From: Paulinella micropora
Taxonomy: Eukaryota > Cercozoa > Imbricatea > Euglyphida
DNA length: 37,508 bases
Reading direction: 5' to 3'
NCBI GenBank assembly: GCA_009731375.1
Contig: BJOX01000026.1
Coordinates: forward strand, 1,203,957-1,241,464
Positions 7,699 to 18,838 of the stretch are shown in pieces. The position numbers and the translations under genes are program-made. The notes under the pieces were generated by a model. That model searched no databases. It saw only the letters and a list, made by a program, of their open reading frames with translations, and was not told the origin of the DNA. Numbering within the stretch: position 1 is the stretch's first letter; each line of letters begins with the position of its first letter.

Positions 7699-8259
7699 AG
7701 CGAGATCGCGGAGCTCTTGCTTCTTCCGCACGCGGCACCGATTGCGCTGGCGCCTTACCTGATCCCTGAGATGGCTAGCATTGTTTGCTCCTACCTCGAA
7801 CCAGCTGTTTGCTTTGCTCATTTGCCTATCCTCACGTTGTCTAGCAGATTCCACCAACGTCACGTGATAGGGAAGATACTAGAGGCACAGTTCCCGCTAC
7901 ACGAGCACGCATACTGGACGGTGGTACAGTCAGAGGATGCACGCGAGCTGTACAACAACTCTATCTTCAAAGAAGCGGCATCTGTAGACTGGCTGCGAAG
8001 GTGTTCTCCGTGGAACGATACCGTAAACACGAACGTGTTAGCATCCGTGGGTGGTATCGCCTATCCAGAGTCACTCTTGATAGGGTACAAGATGATGTAC
8101 TGGTTGTTCGCAGAATTTCGTCTGAACGCGGGGCTACAAGCAGTGTTCGAACACGTGGCACACCGTTTGAACTCCTTCTCCTCAATTCCCCAAGGACCGC
8201 CACCATCTAACGAGTGGCACTTCTTGGTTCGCATGCAGTCTTTTTCTGACAGTCGTTAA
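7699..8259 (+). pseudogene. Gene A, copy 2, 5' part missing in gap
   Basis: The frame starts in register at the first base after the gap and ends at TAA 8257-8259. The protein is identical to the corresponding part of copies 1 and 3. Whether the 5' portion exists in the genome cannot be told because of the N gap. Confidence 0.6.
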
Positions 8260-8392
8260 AATTGTACGAATGATTAAAACAGTTGTAATTGTCCTAACTA
8301 CTTATTTAATAACAGTATCAAAAGAACAACTCACTTTAATCAGTTTACACGATCCTATTTTACTAATAATGAACCGGCCGTCAATGTCTATC

Positions 8393-9553
8393 TTAGAGCG
8401 GAGTGACAGTCAGCCACTCGTAGAACGTGTTGGAGCAGTGGATGCCCAGGGCCTCGAGGTCCGTCAGGGGCCGGGCCACTTTAGCCTTGCAGTCGAACAC
8501 CAATTGCCGCACTGGGTGGATGCAGAAGGAGTGGCAGTCGTACATGAGGATGCAGAGCGGCGCTGATCCGTTGAATAGCCAGCAGGTACCACGCTTCTTC
8601 AGGGGCTCGCGGGAGACGGTAGCCAACGACTGCTATTGCTTCTGCAGCTCGTTGAGGTACTCGTAGAAGACGGGGTAGCAGTCCACTGACTTCTTGAATT
8701 CAGTCTGTAGCTTTTCCTTGTAGCGCTTCGGGGCGTCGCACAAGTTGAACAAAGCCATGGCCAAGCACGCGTAAGGCTTATCGAGACGGAAGCGCTGTGC
8801 CACGGCCGTGCCTGCTGAGCAGGCTCCGGCACGCGGCACAGAGCTAGAATCTCCGATCTGCCTATACGGCGTGCTTTTGCACATGACCTCCGCCATGATC
8901 GTGCGCCGCCAGTGCTCTTCCGCGTAGGGGCCATCCTCCTGCTTCCAAGTAAGCACGTAGTCCAGCGGCTCCAGTTCCCGGCTGCGGCGCTTCGTCTTGA
9001 GGTCCTGCCAGACCACCGCGATGGCGGGCCCGTCGCTCTCCTTCCAGTCGCATTCCTTCTTTTCCTTGTCCGTAGCCCGCTGGAGCTCGTAGAAGTGGTA
9101 GCGCTTGCCGGTCGGGGCGTGCAGACAGCGTCTCTTGGCGGGCCTCTCCTCCTCTGGGACGGGCGCGGGGGGCGGGGGCGTCGTCGGTAGCGGTAGCGGC
9201 GTCATTGGTAGCGGTGGCGGCGTCGTAGGTAGCGGCGGGTCGATAGTTAGTATGCCGACGTCCTCTTCCTCATCTTCCTCGTCGCTCCCGTCGTCCTGTC
9301 CCGTGGGCGCTGGCGCGTGCAGTGGCTGAGCGTGAGCTGAGTCGCCGGGGCGGCCGGCTGGGCACATGGGCATGCATGCTGAGCTGGCTATACTCATGGA
9401 CGCAGCGCCCCCCCAACGAACGAGCTCATTCTCCGCCACCTGCGCTGGCTCGGGTCTTGGTCCGCTGCCACCGAGGCAGTCCTCCTTGACGCTCGCTCGG
9501 TCGATCGCACCGTACGCAACGTACAGCAATATCATGTACCTACATAGACACAT
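8393..9553 (-). CDS. Gene B, copy 2, with in-frame TAG and extension
   Basis: Same structure as copy 1: ATG 9553, TAG 8633-8635 in CAA TAG CAG context, 79-codon Cys-rich extension to TAA 8393-8395. The protein is identical to copy 1 apart from Ala for Glu in PAQVAEN. Retention of both segments without any frameshift or further stop in three copies shows that the reading frame is intact, although the copies are too similar for this to be independent evidence of selection. Confidence 0.65.
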
Positions 9554-9603
9554 ACACACACTGAAAACACACAACTTCGCAAGAGTCTATCTCGGCTAAT
9601 CTT

Positions 9604-10108
9604 GAGTATTTTTGCAAACTGTTTATTCCAGTAGATTCCCCTTGATGCATGCTATCTAAATCTACACTCAAATTTTATGGGAACACTCTGGGAGCCGCCC
9701 AAAAACTTAGCCAAAGTCACGGAAAAATGGGGCAGAAATAATTTTTCCAAGTGACAGTTTGTAAGCAATACTAGAGATTTTTAAGAGCTGTTTGTTCCAG
9801 TAGATTCCGCTTGATGCGGGCTATGTAATTCTATATTCAAACCTTATAGGAACCCTCTGGGCGCCGTCCAAAGACATAGTCAAAGTCAAGGAAAAATGGG
9901 GCAGATCCTATTTTTCCAAGTGACCGTTTGCAACCAATACCAGAGATTTTTGCGAGCTGTTTGTTCCAGTAGATTCCCCTTGATGCGGGCTATCTAATTC
10001 TATATTCAAACCTTATGGGAACCATCTGGGCGCAGTCAAAAGACTTGGTCAAAAACACTGAAAAATTGTGACGATCCTATTTTTCCAAGTGGTCGTTTGC
10101 AGCTAATC
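9604..10108 (+). repeat. About 170-bp tandem repeats (copy 2)
   Basis: Three units at +4100 relative to copy 1, with one or two base differences (for example GTGACCGTTTGC in place of GTGACAGTTTGC). The diverged fourth unit is near 10438-10570. Confidence 0.8.
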
Positions 10109-10705
10109 TAGAAGATAAATGTATGTGCACAAGTGATTCATGCTCATCTCAACTCAACCTTTCAGGATATATATACAGACAGCAACATAAACCTGCAAAA
10201 CATGTCCACAAACATCAAGCGTTCTATTCCTGTCAGCTACCCACTTCCCAAGTTCGGCTGAACTCGGGTTCTGACGCCAAAAATCGTCTGGGCTCACGCC
10301 ACGTCACACTTACTTGGAGGGTCAATTTTTTCCACTTATGATTTTTGGCTATTTCCTTTTTGCCCCCTCCTCGCCGCTGCCCACCTCCCACCGCAAAAAT
10401 CAGGATGTTTTCCAGCACAAAACTTTGCAAACGTCTATCTCTGCCAATCCTGAACATTTTTACGTAATTTTTGCTGCTTTAGATTCATCTCGATGAGGGC
10501 TTTCTAAATATGTATGCTATTCACTAGAGAACTACCTGGAAGCAGATCAAAAATCAAGTTTTTGTCCTTTTGACTCCTTTTGCCCCCCTGAGCGGTGCCA
10601 CCTGGCCACTCCTCTGGCCGGTGCCACCAGCCATCCCTTTGTCACTACCCTGGTAGCGGCATCCCCCCACCCCCGCCATCTGAAATTTCCGGTGCCGGTG
10701 CCACC

Positions 10706-11659
10706 CTGTCAGAACCCATACATGGCAAAATCTCATTTAACATATAAATAAAATTAGCTGGCCGGGTTCTGACAGCCACCAGCCACCACTTTGTCAGAAC
10801 CTCACTCCTTGGCAGTTACTCGCCACCATACTCCCACGTATAACGGTTCTGGCAGGTGCCACCGGCCACCCCTTTGTCACTACCCTGGTAGCGGCACCCC
10901 TCCCACCCCCGCCACCTGAAATTTCCGGTGCCGGTGCCACCCTGTCAGAACACACACTTGGCGAAATTCAAATTACCATATAAATAAAATTAGCTGGCCG
11001 GGTTCTGACAGGTGCCACCAAAGCAACTCTGTCAGAACCCCACACCTTGGCCGTTACTCCCCACTATACTCTTACGTGTACGGGTTCTGGCAGGTGCCAC
11101 CGGTGCCACTCTGTCAGAACCCCCACACCTCAGCCGTTACTCCCCACCATACTCTTACGTGTAGGGGTTTTGGCAGGCGCCACCACAAAAAAGAGGAGGG
11201 GGGGGGGGAAGCCCTCCATTGGGCCGTGGCATCTGGACTAGATGCTAAGGCCCAGTAGCGCCCCCCCCCCCTCTCCCTCTTTTCCCCTCCCGGTGGTGGC
11301 ACTCCGCCAGAACACCACACCCCAGCCGTTACTCCCCACCATACTCTTACGTGTAGGGGTTCTGGCAGGTGGCACCGGAGCCACTGTGTCAGAACCCCAC
11401 ATGTCGGCCGTTACTCCCCACCATACTCTTACGTGTAGGGGTTCTGGCAGGTGGCACCCAGTACTAGATGCCAAGGCCCAGTGGCGCCCCTCCCCTCCTC
11501 CCTCTTTTTTCTGGTGGTGCCGCCTGTCAGAACCATGACATGTCAGCCGTCACGAGCCACCATATAATACGCGTGATGGTTCTGGCAGGTGCCACCTGTC
11601 AGAACAGCGACACGTAGAGTATAGCGTGGAGTAACGGCTGATATGTGGGGTTCTGACAG
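10706..11659. repeat. Cluster of about nine palindromic units, both orientations (copy 2, best resolved)
   Basis: Units at about 10706-10775, 10791-10856, 10940-11010, 11029-11093, 11111-11176, 11306-11368, 11384-11449, 11524-11588 and 11596-11659 each carry CTGTCAGAAC / GTTCTGRCAG inverted ends and are about 64-71 bp long. The last unit has the interior in reverse orientation relative to its neighbours (CACGTAGAGTATAG...GAGTAACGGCTG against CAGCCGTTACTCC...TATACTCTTACGTG). Units 8 and 9 are only 7 bp apart. Confidence 0.75.
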
Positions 11660-11689
11660 GTGCCACCGGTCAGACACACTAAGCTGATA

Positions 11690-11996
11690 TGGCCAAAATA
11701 TGCAGTGATACGCGAATGCCGAAATTTCCCGAGGAAATGCCACATTTCTCGCTTCGGACCGGCCATGTAACAAATGCAGATTTCGCGCGGAAATGCCATT
11801 TTGCTCGATCCGGGCAGGCCGTACAACAAATGCAATTTTGCTGGTACAAAATGGCAATGGTTATCCGGCCGGTCCGCGGGTACAAAAAGGCAATTCTTAC
11901 CTGGTCGGCCCGCCAGGGACAAAAAGGCAATGGGCCGTTCAGGCCTATCGTAGATTTTTAACAATTATATCAATATGTCTATATATGTATATACTT
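11690..11996. repeat. Right-end region with short degenerate repeats (copy 2)
   Basis: It carries four or five degenerate 35-60-bp units built from GGCC(GGTCC)-type blocks followed by ACAAATGC or ACAAAAAGGCAAT and TTTTGCTCG-like sequence. The same region is at 23880-24150 in copy 3. It grades into ATATGTCTATATAT, where copy 2 is interrupted by the LTR. Confidence 0.5.
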
Positions 11997-12328
11997 TGAG
12001 AGACTCGCCATCGGGAACCTTTACCGATCCCTTTCAGGATCACTCCGGGCTACTCTAGCAAGACTGTCTCGCAGTAAGGAAACGCACTTTAATAACTCGT
12101 ATAAGTAAGAGAACTGAACTAACCGCGGGAGAATCTGCCACGTCACACAGAAGCTGCCAAGTCACAAAACTGACTAACTTAGATGACCAAGTTGCGTAGT
12201 TATAATTATGACTGGTAAATGATGTATTAAGTCCTTACAGTTAACATTGGCATTATTGACTGTCAGTCCAATTGACAAATCAACTATCCACGTAACGGTG
12301 ATTAAAATTGAAATAGCTATGATCAACG
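11997..12328 (-). mobile_element. Solo 3' LTR of copia-like element
   Basis: On the minus strand this 332-bp segment begins just after a polypurine tract with CGTTGATC (expected TGTTGATC) and ends in CTCTCA, giving near-canonical TG...CA ends. It lies immediately 3' of the RNase H-coding part, as expected. No matching 5' LTR is visible at the right end of the element, so boundaries rest on the polypurine tract and the terminal dinucleotides, with no LTR pair to confirm them. Confidence 0.6.
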
Positions 12329-12341
12329 CTCCCCCTTAGTT
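12329..12341 (-). promoter_or_regulatory. Polypurine tract of copia-like element
   Basis: On the minus strand the sequence reads AACTAAGGGGGAG directly before the inferred LTR start. AAGGGGGAG followed by TGTTG is the classic plus-strand primer of plant and algal copia elements. Confidence 0.7.
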
Positions 12342-12747
12342 ATTTGTCAATGCTATAACTATCCTTCATAAGTGTCTTATTGTTCTTAAGCAAATGAAAA
12401 ATTTGCAAGCGCTTTTCGTAAGGGGTATCAGAAGTCTAGAAAAATTATATATATAAATATAGTAGAGATGTGTGAAAAAAAAAGTGAAAAGAAAGTAAGC
12501 GATCAGTTCTTTGCGTAGAAGGTAAGTTGTCCAATCTCCGCTGTCACCGGTCGCCGAAAATGTCTGGTGGGGGTCGCCACCCGCCACCCGAGTCCCGGCA
12601 AGCCTCCGAAGGCCCGCCACCAACGGCCTCGATCCTACGATCCGATCGCCACGGGCGCCCAGATCAACACCTATAGGAGAGGACACACTCGCACAGAAGA
12701 AAACACAAAGAAGAACAAAACACAAAACATCGGTGAAACACCTGCGA
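12342..12747 (-). other. Noncoding 3' region between RNase H and polypurine tract
   Basis: About 400 bp of mixed composition: a GC-rich block (about 12540-12670) and AT-rich remainder with an A-run at 12475-12483. There is no supported ORF. Copia elements normally have a shorter stretch here, so the GC-rich block may be a nested insertion. Confidence 0.4.
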
Positions 12748-14480
12748 TCATTCCGGTGATTCTGGAATGATGATAGTGAATTTTTTCAATAGATACATGA
12801 ACTGATCACGAGGTAATGGTTTGGTGAGTAGATAACCGATTTGTTTCTTAGTACTGACTTTAATAAACTTTATCTCACCATCTCTCTGTGAATGATGTAT
12901 GAAATGTAGTTCGAGATGTATATGTTTGGTGCGTGGTCCGGATAATCCCCGTTCGCCTGCGAGAATTGTTTGGGTATTATCCTCAAATAATTCAACCTGA
13001 CCTTTTTGCGGAATTCCGAGTTCCTGTCCAACATGACCTACAGCTAGACCCTTTCTAATACATTCTGCAAATATTTCAGCATCATTCGAACTAAGTGCTA
13101 TCCTACTCTGTCTCTTAGAAAGCCAATATATAGGATCCGCTCCCCATAGAATTACGTATCCCGTAGGTGACTTTCCGGTCTTGTTGCAAACCTTATGGGC
13201 CGCATCAGGCCATACCGTGACTTTTGGATAGGATTGACCCTCTTGCAAGGATTTAGGCCTGTGAAATGCTAAACAGCGAAATAAGCAAAATAATACGGCA
13301 ATATCCTTCCTAACATTGCATAAGTGACTCCCTTATCCATGGTCTGCATAACACTAGCTGCATTTAGCGCCTGTTCTATATCCGGCCTAATCATCTTAGC
13401 TAAATAAAGAAGACTACCAACTATGCTAGCTATGGCGAACTTACGCAACGCTGCATCATCGGACATAGCTAAGGGCAACTGATCTAGTGCAGGGGTGCTT
13501 ATGGGCGGGACTTACCATACCCAAACTCCCTTAACACCTGTAACTGGTGCTTACGTTGATGAAGGACAATTTGTCATTCCTGTACTATTTCAATCCCTTT
13601 GAACTCCCTTACAAACTCCTAGCAGTTTTAGGGGGAAATGCTTCTCCAAAGCACTTGCAAAATCTTCATACGCGTTCATGCTAGGCGCCGTAAAGATTAA
13701 ATCATCTACATGAAAAATCCCCACTATGGCTTCTCTTATGGGCTTGTCATTCTAAACAAACATACAGAGGTCTGAGTCTAAAAGCCTAAAACCAAGCTCC
13801 TTTAACTTCGGGGCTAATATCTCATACCATCTACGGCCTGCTTGCGGCGCGCCATACAAAGCACCATCAATACTCAAAATCATCCCCTCATGCCCCTCTC
13901 TGTCTAACCCATCAGGAGCATATGCAAACACAGGGTCATGCATTCGCGCATTTAGGTAGGCATTCTTAAAGTCAACACCATACAGCTTATGGCCATGCCA
14001 AGCAGCAAGCTTTGCGAGGCACAAGGAACAAACAACTGATCAGGGTTAAAACTAACTCCTGGCTCTAACATCTCCCCCCTCAAAGCTAGTCTAGACTGAA
14101 CAAACTTCCTATTGTTCTCGTCTATCTTCACTTTATGAACCCATGTGAGCCTAACCATCTTGCTAACTCCAGCCTTTTTGGCTTCACTAGTTAACCCAAG
14201 TGTATGTCTTAAAGTCTTTAAGAGACTGTATCTCCTTCTTCATGCCTTCTTGCAAATCTTTCGCTGTCATACCCTGCTCTGCTATCTCTTTCGGCACACG
14301 AATGTTAAGATAAAGCAAAAGCTCATTCAGCTCATTCATGCATCTTTCATGACATTACATAGCACTCTCCAACTCTCCGGCAGGCAATACGGACTCTCCC
14401 TCACTTACCCTGTACTTGCTTATCTCTGAATCTAGCATCTTCTCTAGTTTGTCTTCAAACTATACAAAGTGAGATGGCTT
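12748..14480 (-). pseudogene. Copia reverse transcriptase and RNase H, decayed
   Basis: Read right to left on minus: TWVHKVKID and SRLALRGE (14158-14050), GVDFKNAYLNARM with catalytic Asp and LYGAPQAGRRWYE (14024-13752), the second catalytic motif HVDDLIFTAPS (about 13700), EFKGIEIVQE then TGA at 13574-13576, SLLYLAKMIRPDI (about 13400), then RNase H (13248-12748) with the copia signatures ILWGADPIYWLSKRQSR, ALSSNDAE, EDNTQTI, GPRTKHIHLELHF and LLTKPL. These are the Ty1/copia RT and RNase H motifs. At least three frameshifts (near 14160, 14020 and 13510) and stops at 13574 and in the region before 14340 break the frame. The RNase H part is the best preserved. This is a dead element. Confidence 0.85.
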
Positions 14481-14977
14481 AGGTTGTTTTCTAACTTTTA
14501 ACCTGTCTCTGGGGGCACATTTCTGCTTCACTATTTCTATGCGTACTTTGCTCTCCCATCCTTCTCCGTAAGTCTTCTCTGCCCACTCCTCTCCCCACTC
14601 TCTTGCAGTGACTCTCACTCTCACTCCCTCTAGTTCCTGAAACTCAACTACCTTTCGTTCTCGTTTTAGTTCAGTATGTGGTCGTGATTGTGGTTGTTGT
14701 GCTTGTCGTCTTGCTCTCTTTCCTTCGTGAACTATGTTAGCTTCTGTGATCTTATCACTTTGCTCCCGTGTTCTTCCTTTACTAGGCTGCTCACTCTCTT
14801 CATATGCTCTTCTCTCGTGTTGTGTCTATGGATCAGATACATCTGTGAGTGCGTGTGCGTGTCCTAGTCCTGTGTTGGTTGTCTGTGGGGTTGTGTCGGT
14901 GGGATGGGATGCAGCTGTCGATGTTGTGTCGATGTCCTGTGTAGAGAAGCTATCTTGTGTTGGTGTGTGATTGTGAT
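14481..14977 (-). other. Degraded linker between copia integrase and RT
   Basis: CT/GT-rich low-complexity sequence on plus that corresponds to the variable hinge of the copia polyprotein. Frames are broken and no domain is visible. Confidence 0.45.
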
Positions 14978-17179
14978 CTAAGCTGTCTCGCCCTGTGTCC
15001 CCTCCGTACTCCCCCTGCTCTTGTTGACTGTCTGACTGACTAACATCATCGACATGGTCATATGAGTCGTCATCGTCATGAGTCTGTGTCGTGTCCTTTT
15101 GTGTGTGCGTGGTTGTGGCTGTGGTGGTGGAGGTTGTGATGTGTGTCTGTTCGACATCGACATCCTTACTCTCACTCTCCCCTCAGCTACATCCTCATCC
15201 CACTCTACTGTCTTATCTGGGTGTGCTTCCTTACCTATCATGTACGGATTAAATCGCACGTTTCTAAATCCTGCTATCTTCTTCCTACCGTCCCACACTC
15301 TGTATAACTCCCTAAACAAGTCATACCCTACTAGCATGACCTTCTTTCCTCTAAACTGACCTTTTCTACCTTTACCTGTGTACATAACTCCCATGCATCC
15401 TATTTGTCTAAGGTGGGTTAGGAAAGGTTTTCTGCCTAAAAGCTGCTCATATGGGGAAATCCCTTTTCTTGGCCCGTGAGTGGCGGGCAAGATGTTGTGG
15501 AGGGTGGTGGCAGAATGCACCATTTCCGCCCAAAATGAAATGGGCAGATGGGCATAATACCGCATAGCACTTGCGGCTCCTGCCGTTATATCATTAGCTT
15601 TCTCAGCTATGGGGTTTCCATCCTTGTCCCCCGTTGCTGAGGTCTTCCGTATATACTGCCTCGGCTTCCACCACTCAATCACTTCTTTCGGGATGTCAAA
15701 CTCCTGATCACACCTTATCTCTCTAACTCTATTTCCTGTCTGTCTCTCGTAAAATGCTACCGCCTGCTTAATGCAGTCAATAAATTCGTTCTTATGTGAA
15801 AGATAATCATGTTTAATAAACAACGAGTAATCATCCGTAACCGAAAATTTATGTCTCTTCCCGTGCATTGAACGTGCTGACCACGTCCCGGTGTCTATGT
15901 GCAGTACTACTCCTGGCTTACTAGCTCTCTCTATCCTATTGACCTTAAACCTAGGCAACTGCTTCGCCTTACCTATCATGCAGGCTTCACAGTACTCTAC
16001 TTTCTTCTCGTCTCCTACTAGCTTTATGCCTAATGCATTCGCCAGAGCTCTCATCTTCTTAACGCTATAGTGTCCACAAGCATAGTGGAACAATTCTATA
16101 TCTACCTTCCTGATTGAACCTGGCTTGCTGGGATAAGACGCATACAGCGTTACCTCCCCCGTTTTGCCTTCTGACTGTCTACACTTGTCTCTCTCTCTTG
16201 GGGTTTCCCTCCCCTTTCACCCCACTACCTCTCTACTTTGCTTGTGTGGAGGCTCGCAACGGTCGTTGATGTCTAATGGAGTGTCAAACTCGTCATCCCA
16301 CCTGTAAAGGAGGGTTGACATGAGTCTGCCTCTTACTAGCACGTCTCTCTCCTCAATCCTTACGGGGTGTTTTAGAATAAGTAACTGTCCATTCTGATGA
16401 ACGACAGACCGATGATGGATGTGATCCGTCCTGCCGGTCGACGCAATCTTCACTGGTAACCTAGTGTCAAGTAGCATAGGCCTTGACACCGTAACCGGTT
16501 TACAGTGTCAGTTGATGCGTGTTACCCTTGATGTCCCCTCCTGCCCTATCTCGCACTCTTCGTTACCTGTTACTGGCTTAATAGGGGGTACTGACTTGAT
16601 ATCATGTAATATTTCGGGATTGCATGCTATGTCCCTAGAAGACGCACTGTCCTGAACTATCGTGTTTTTCCTATCTCGCCCACCTTCCCCATCTAACACT
16701 AATACATAGTTCTGTCTGCTCTCTTTGTGTTTTGATGGTGTTGGTGGCTGAGTGGTGTGGGTGTCTTGTGTTTGTGTTGGTGGGGATAATGTCGTGCTAA
16801 CTGCGTGTCCAATATACACTCCTATCGCTCTTACCACATCTGTCAAGAACTCGTCTAGCACTAACTTCCACTCACTCACTTTCTTCATCTCACCATTGCT
16901 TTCTCTGATGCATGTTGTGGTGAGTTGTTGAGCGAGCTGTGCTATGTCTTTGAACGTAATGATGGGTGGTGTGTTGGTGTGTGGCTGAGCTTGTGGTGTT
17001 TGACCCGGTTGTGGTGTTGAGGTTGCAGCAGTTCCTCCCCGCCGTTCCCTCTTGGACTCCCCGGTCCCTGCAACAACACTGGGCAGTCCGGCAGATGCTG
17101 GACTCCCACTCACATCGTGAGTCTCCTTCTTATGCTTCTGTATGTATTTCCGAACTGCTGTGTCGATCGGAATAGTCAA
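14978..17179 (-). pseudogene. Copia gag-like segment, protease and integrase with two in-frame TGA
   Basis: A single frame runs from about 17179 to 14978 broken only by TGA at 16508-16510 and 16217-16219. The first 150 residues are Pro/Thr/Gln-rich with a short helical core (FKDIAQLAQQLTTTCIRES) and lack the usual CCHC knuckle, so gag is cut or atypical. Protease: QDSASSRDIACN has the copia DSGA-type site. Integrase: HYACGH with YCEACMIGK (HHCC finger), then IDTGTW, IRCDQEF and AEKAND supply the D-D-E triad, followed by the copia GKR-like GRKPFLTHLRQIGC region. The order PR-IN-RT-RH places it in Ty1/copia. Both TGA codons could derive from CGA by CpG deamination. The 5' LTR and primer-binding site are missing. 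Confidence 0.85.
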
Positions 17180-17380
17180 TACCCTTGTTACTGCTATGCT
17201 TGTTCTTATTTCGATTAGTTATCGTCATGGTTTGTATCTATTATTATCGTCATTTTTATTATTTTATCATTGTTATTGATGATTACTCTTATTATTCGCA
17301 TCATATCATCTGTGTGTCTTACTATCCGTTTTTATTAGCATCATTGTTTCTCTTATTATTTCTCTCTCTCTGTCTCTCTC

Positions 17381-17417
<37 letters not shown>

Positions 17418-17643
17418 TTCAAAAGCGTGTAATGTAGGTATGTATGTATATATATGTATAGATAGATATAAAATACACACACGCATAGATAGATACAAAA
17501 ATGCACTCACGTGTAAATCCTGGTGTGTGTGTGCTTGTAATTCTAAATTTGTGGAAGTATGTGAGGGGCAAAGCACATGTTAGTATGACCTAGGGTAGAC
17601 GACGCGCGCCCCACAGGCAGGTGCAGGCAAGCACGCTAGCAAC
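17180..17643. repeat. AT-rich stretch with (TC)n microsatellite
   Basis: The (TC)n tract at about 17361-17417 has single interruptions and is followed by short TATG and GATA runs. It marks the 5' truncation side of the copia element; no LTR or gene is seen. Confidence 0.7.
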
Positions 17644-17995
17644 AGTATCTTAGGCTTTTCAGACAATAACACACTCAATTTCTAACATTGATCTTAATCG
17701 CAACGCTAACAAAGGAGGTGCTTGTCGCAGTGGATGCCTAGTCGCGCGTCGTTGCTGAGCCTCCCTGGGGACCGAGACACACGACAGGCGTTACCCCACA
17801 TTAGACAGCCTGGGTACTCAAGGCTACGCACACCGGAGACACAGCCTTAGGTAGGATCGCTGCACGGTTTAGGTGACCGGGCGCCATCGGCTGGTTCCTA
17901 TGGACCGTCAGAATACCCAAGCGCACCACACTATGCTAGCGTTGCGATTAGACTGTTGTTAGAGTGTGTATTGCTGAGAGTCCCAAAGACTACCG
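17644..17995. mobile_element. MITE-like inverted-repeat element, about 350 bp
   Basis: Left end 17644-17710 and right end 17937-17995 form imperfect terminal inverted repeats of about 60 bp. The best block is TTAATCGCAACGCTAAC (left) against GCTAGCGTTGCGATTAGA (right), with ACACACTC/GAGTGTGT further out. The interior of about 225 bp has no ORF. Structure fits a non-autonomous DNA transposon or foldback. Target-site duplications were not resolved. Confidence 0.5.
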
Positions 17996-18732
17996 GACTG
18001 CTAGGCCCTGCCAGCTATCACAAAAAGCATTTATCAGTCGGGGCTGGGTGGGGGGTAACCCTTCTCTCGCTTCAAATATATGTATCGTAGGTCTCTGTGC
18101 ATATATATACAGACGCAAATAGATAAGGATACGTATGTACACAGACCTACATACACGGGCCTACATACACAGGCCCACATACATACATACACAGACGTAC
18201 ATACATACATACAGAACCTACATACATAGATGCATAGAAAAAACACACGTAAATACTTATGCACATACATACACACACATGCATACACGAACTCCTGAAT
18301 ACAGACAGACACACATAACCACATGTGCATACATACATACGTACATAAACACATAGGCATACATACAGACATACATGAATACATACTGCTACATACGTAC
18401 ATCCAGACATACAGACATACTGCTACATACGTACATCCCATGCTACGAACAGACATACTGCTACATACGTACATCCCATGCTACGAACAGACATACAGAC
18501 ATACACACTGATACATACACAGACATACATACATACGTACACACAGAATTATACGTACATATACACAAACAAGTATGCATACGTACACTTAGGCAGGCAG
18601 ACGTACGTGCTTACACACATAGATGAAGACATACACATGTACACACATACTGACACGTGCACACATACAGATAGACACACACACAATGTACATAGTGGAT
18701 GTCTTTCAAATGGTAGAAATACATTTTTTTTT
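17996..18732 (+). repeat. (CATA/CAGA)n microsatellite tract with duplicated 38-bp unit
   Basis: From about 18090 to 18690 the sequence is dominated by ACATACATAC, CAGACATA and ACACA repeats. Within it a unit of about 38 bp (GACATACTGCTACATACGTA...ATGCTACGAACA) occurs twice in tandem at about 18415-18490. A T-run at 18723-18739 closes the tract at the start of copy 3. Long apparent ORFs here (Tyr/Thr/His repeats) are microsatellite translations. Confidence 0.8.
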
Positions 18733-18838
18733 TTTTTTAGTCAGTCGGGCGCAGCTGCCTGGTTCCGTCAAGGTAACGGCCGCCTCTGTCGCACTGACCA
18801 GCAGAACCACCCCCCCCCCCCTGTTTTCCAGGAAAGTC

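Larger units (their letters stand above)
7699..11996. mobile_element. Unknown 4-5 kb repeated element, copy 2
   Basis: This copy is co-linear with copy 1 (offset 4100) from gene A through the palindrome cluster, and it continues beyond the poly-C site into a right end shared with copy 3 (11273-11990 against 23515-24178). The left end is hidden in the gap. The right end is interrupted by the copia LTR at 11997. It supplies the only sequence fully resolved through the C-rich site. Confidence 0.8.

Noticed and set aside
7141-8259. 372-aa ORF with Pro-rich start joined to gene A
   Set aside because: It reads through the poly-C run and 476 N, so the fusion is an artefact of the gap.
10706-11659. 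CRISPR-like array, because of regularly repeated palindromic units
   Set aside because: The repeats are long, inverted-ended and variable in interior, the spacing is irregular, and the context is eukaryotic transposon DNA without cas genes.
17580-18060. 5' LTR of the copia element
   Set aside because: This region shows inverted ends of its own (MITE-like) and no similarity to the 3' LTR at 11997-12328, nor an adjacent primer-binding site.
17996-18732. Long Tyr/Cys/Val- or Thr/His-rich ORFs
   Set aside because: They are translations of (CATA)n/(TGTA)n microsatellite on both strands with no other coding signal.
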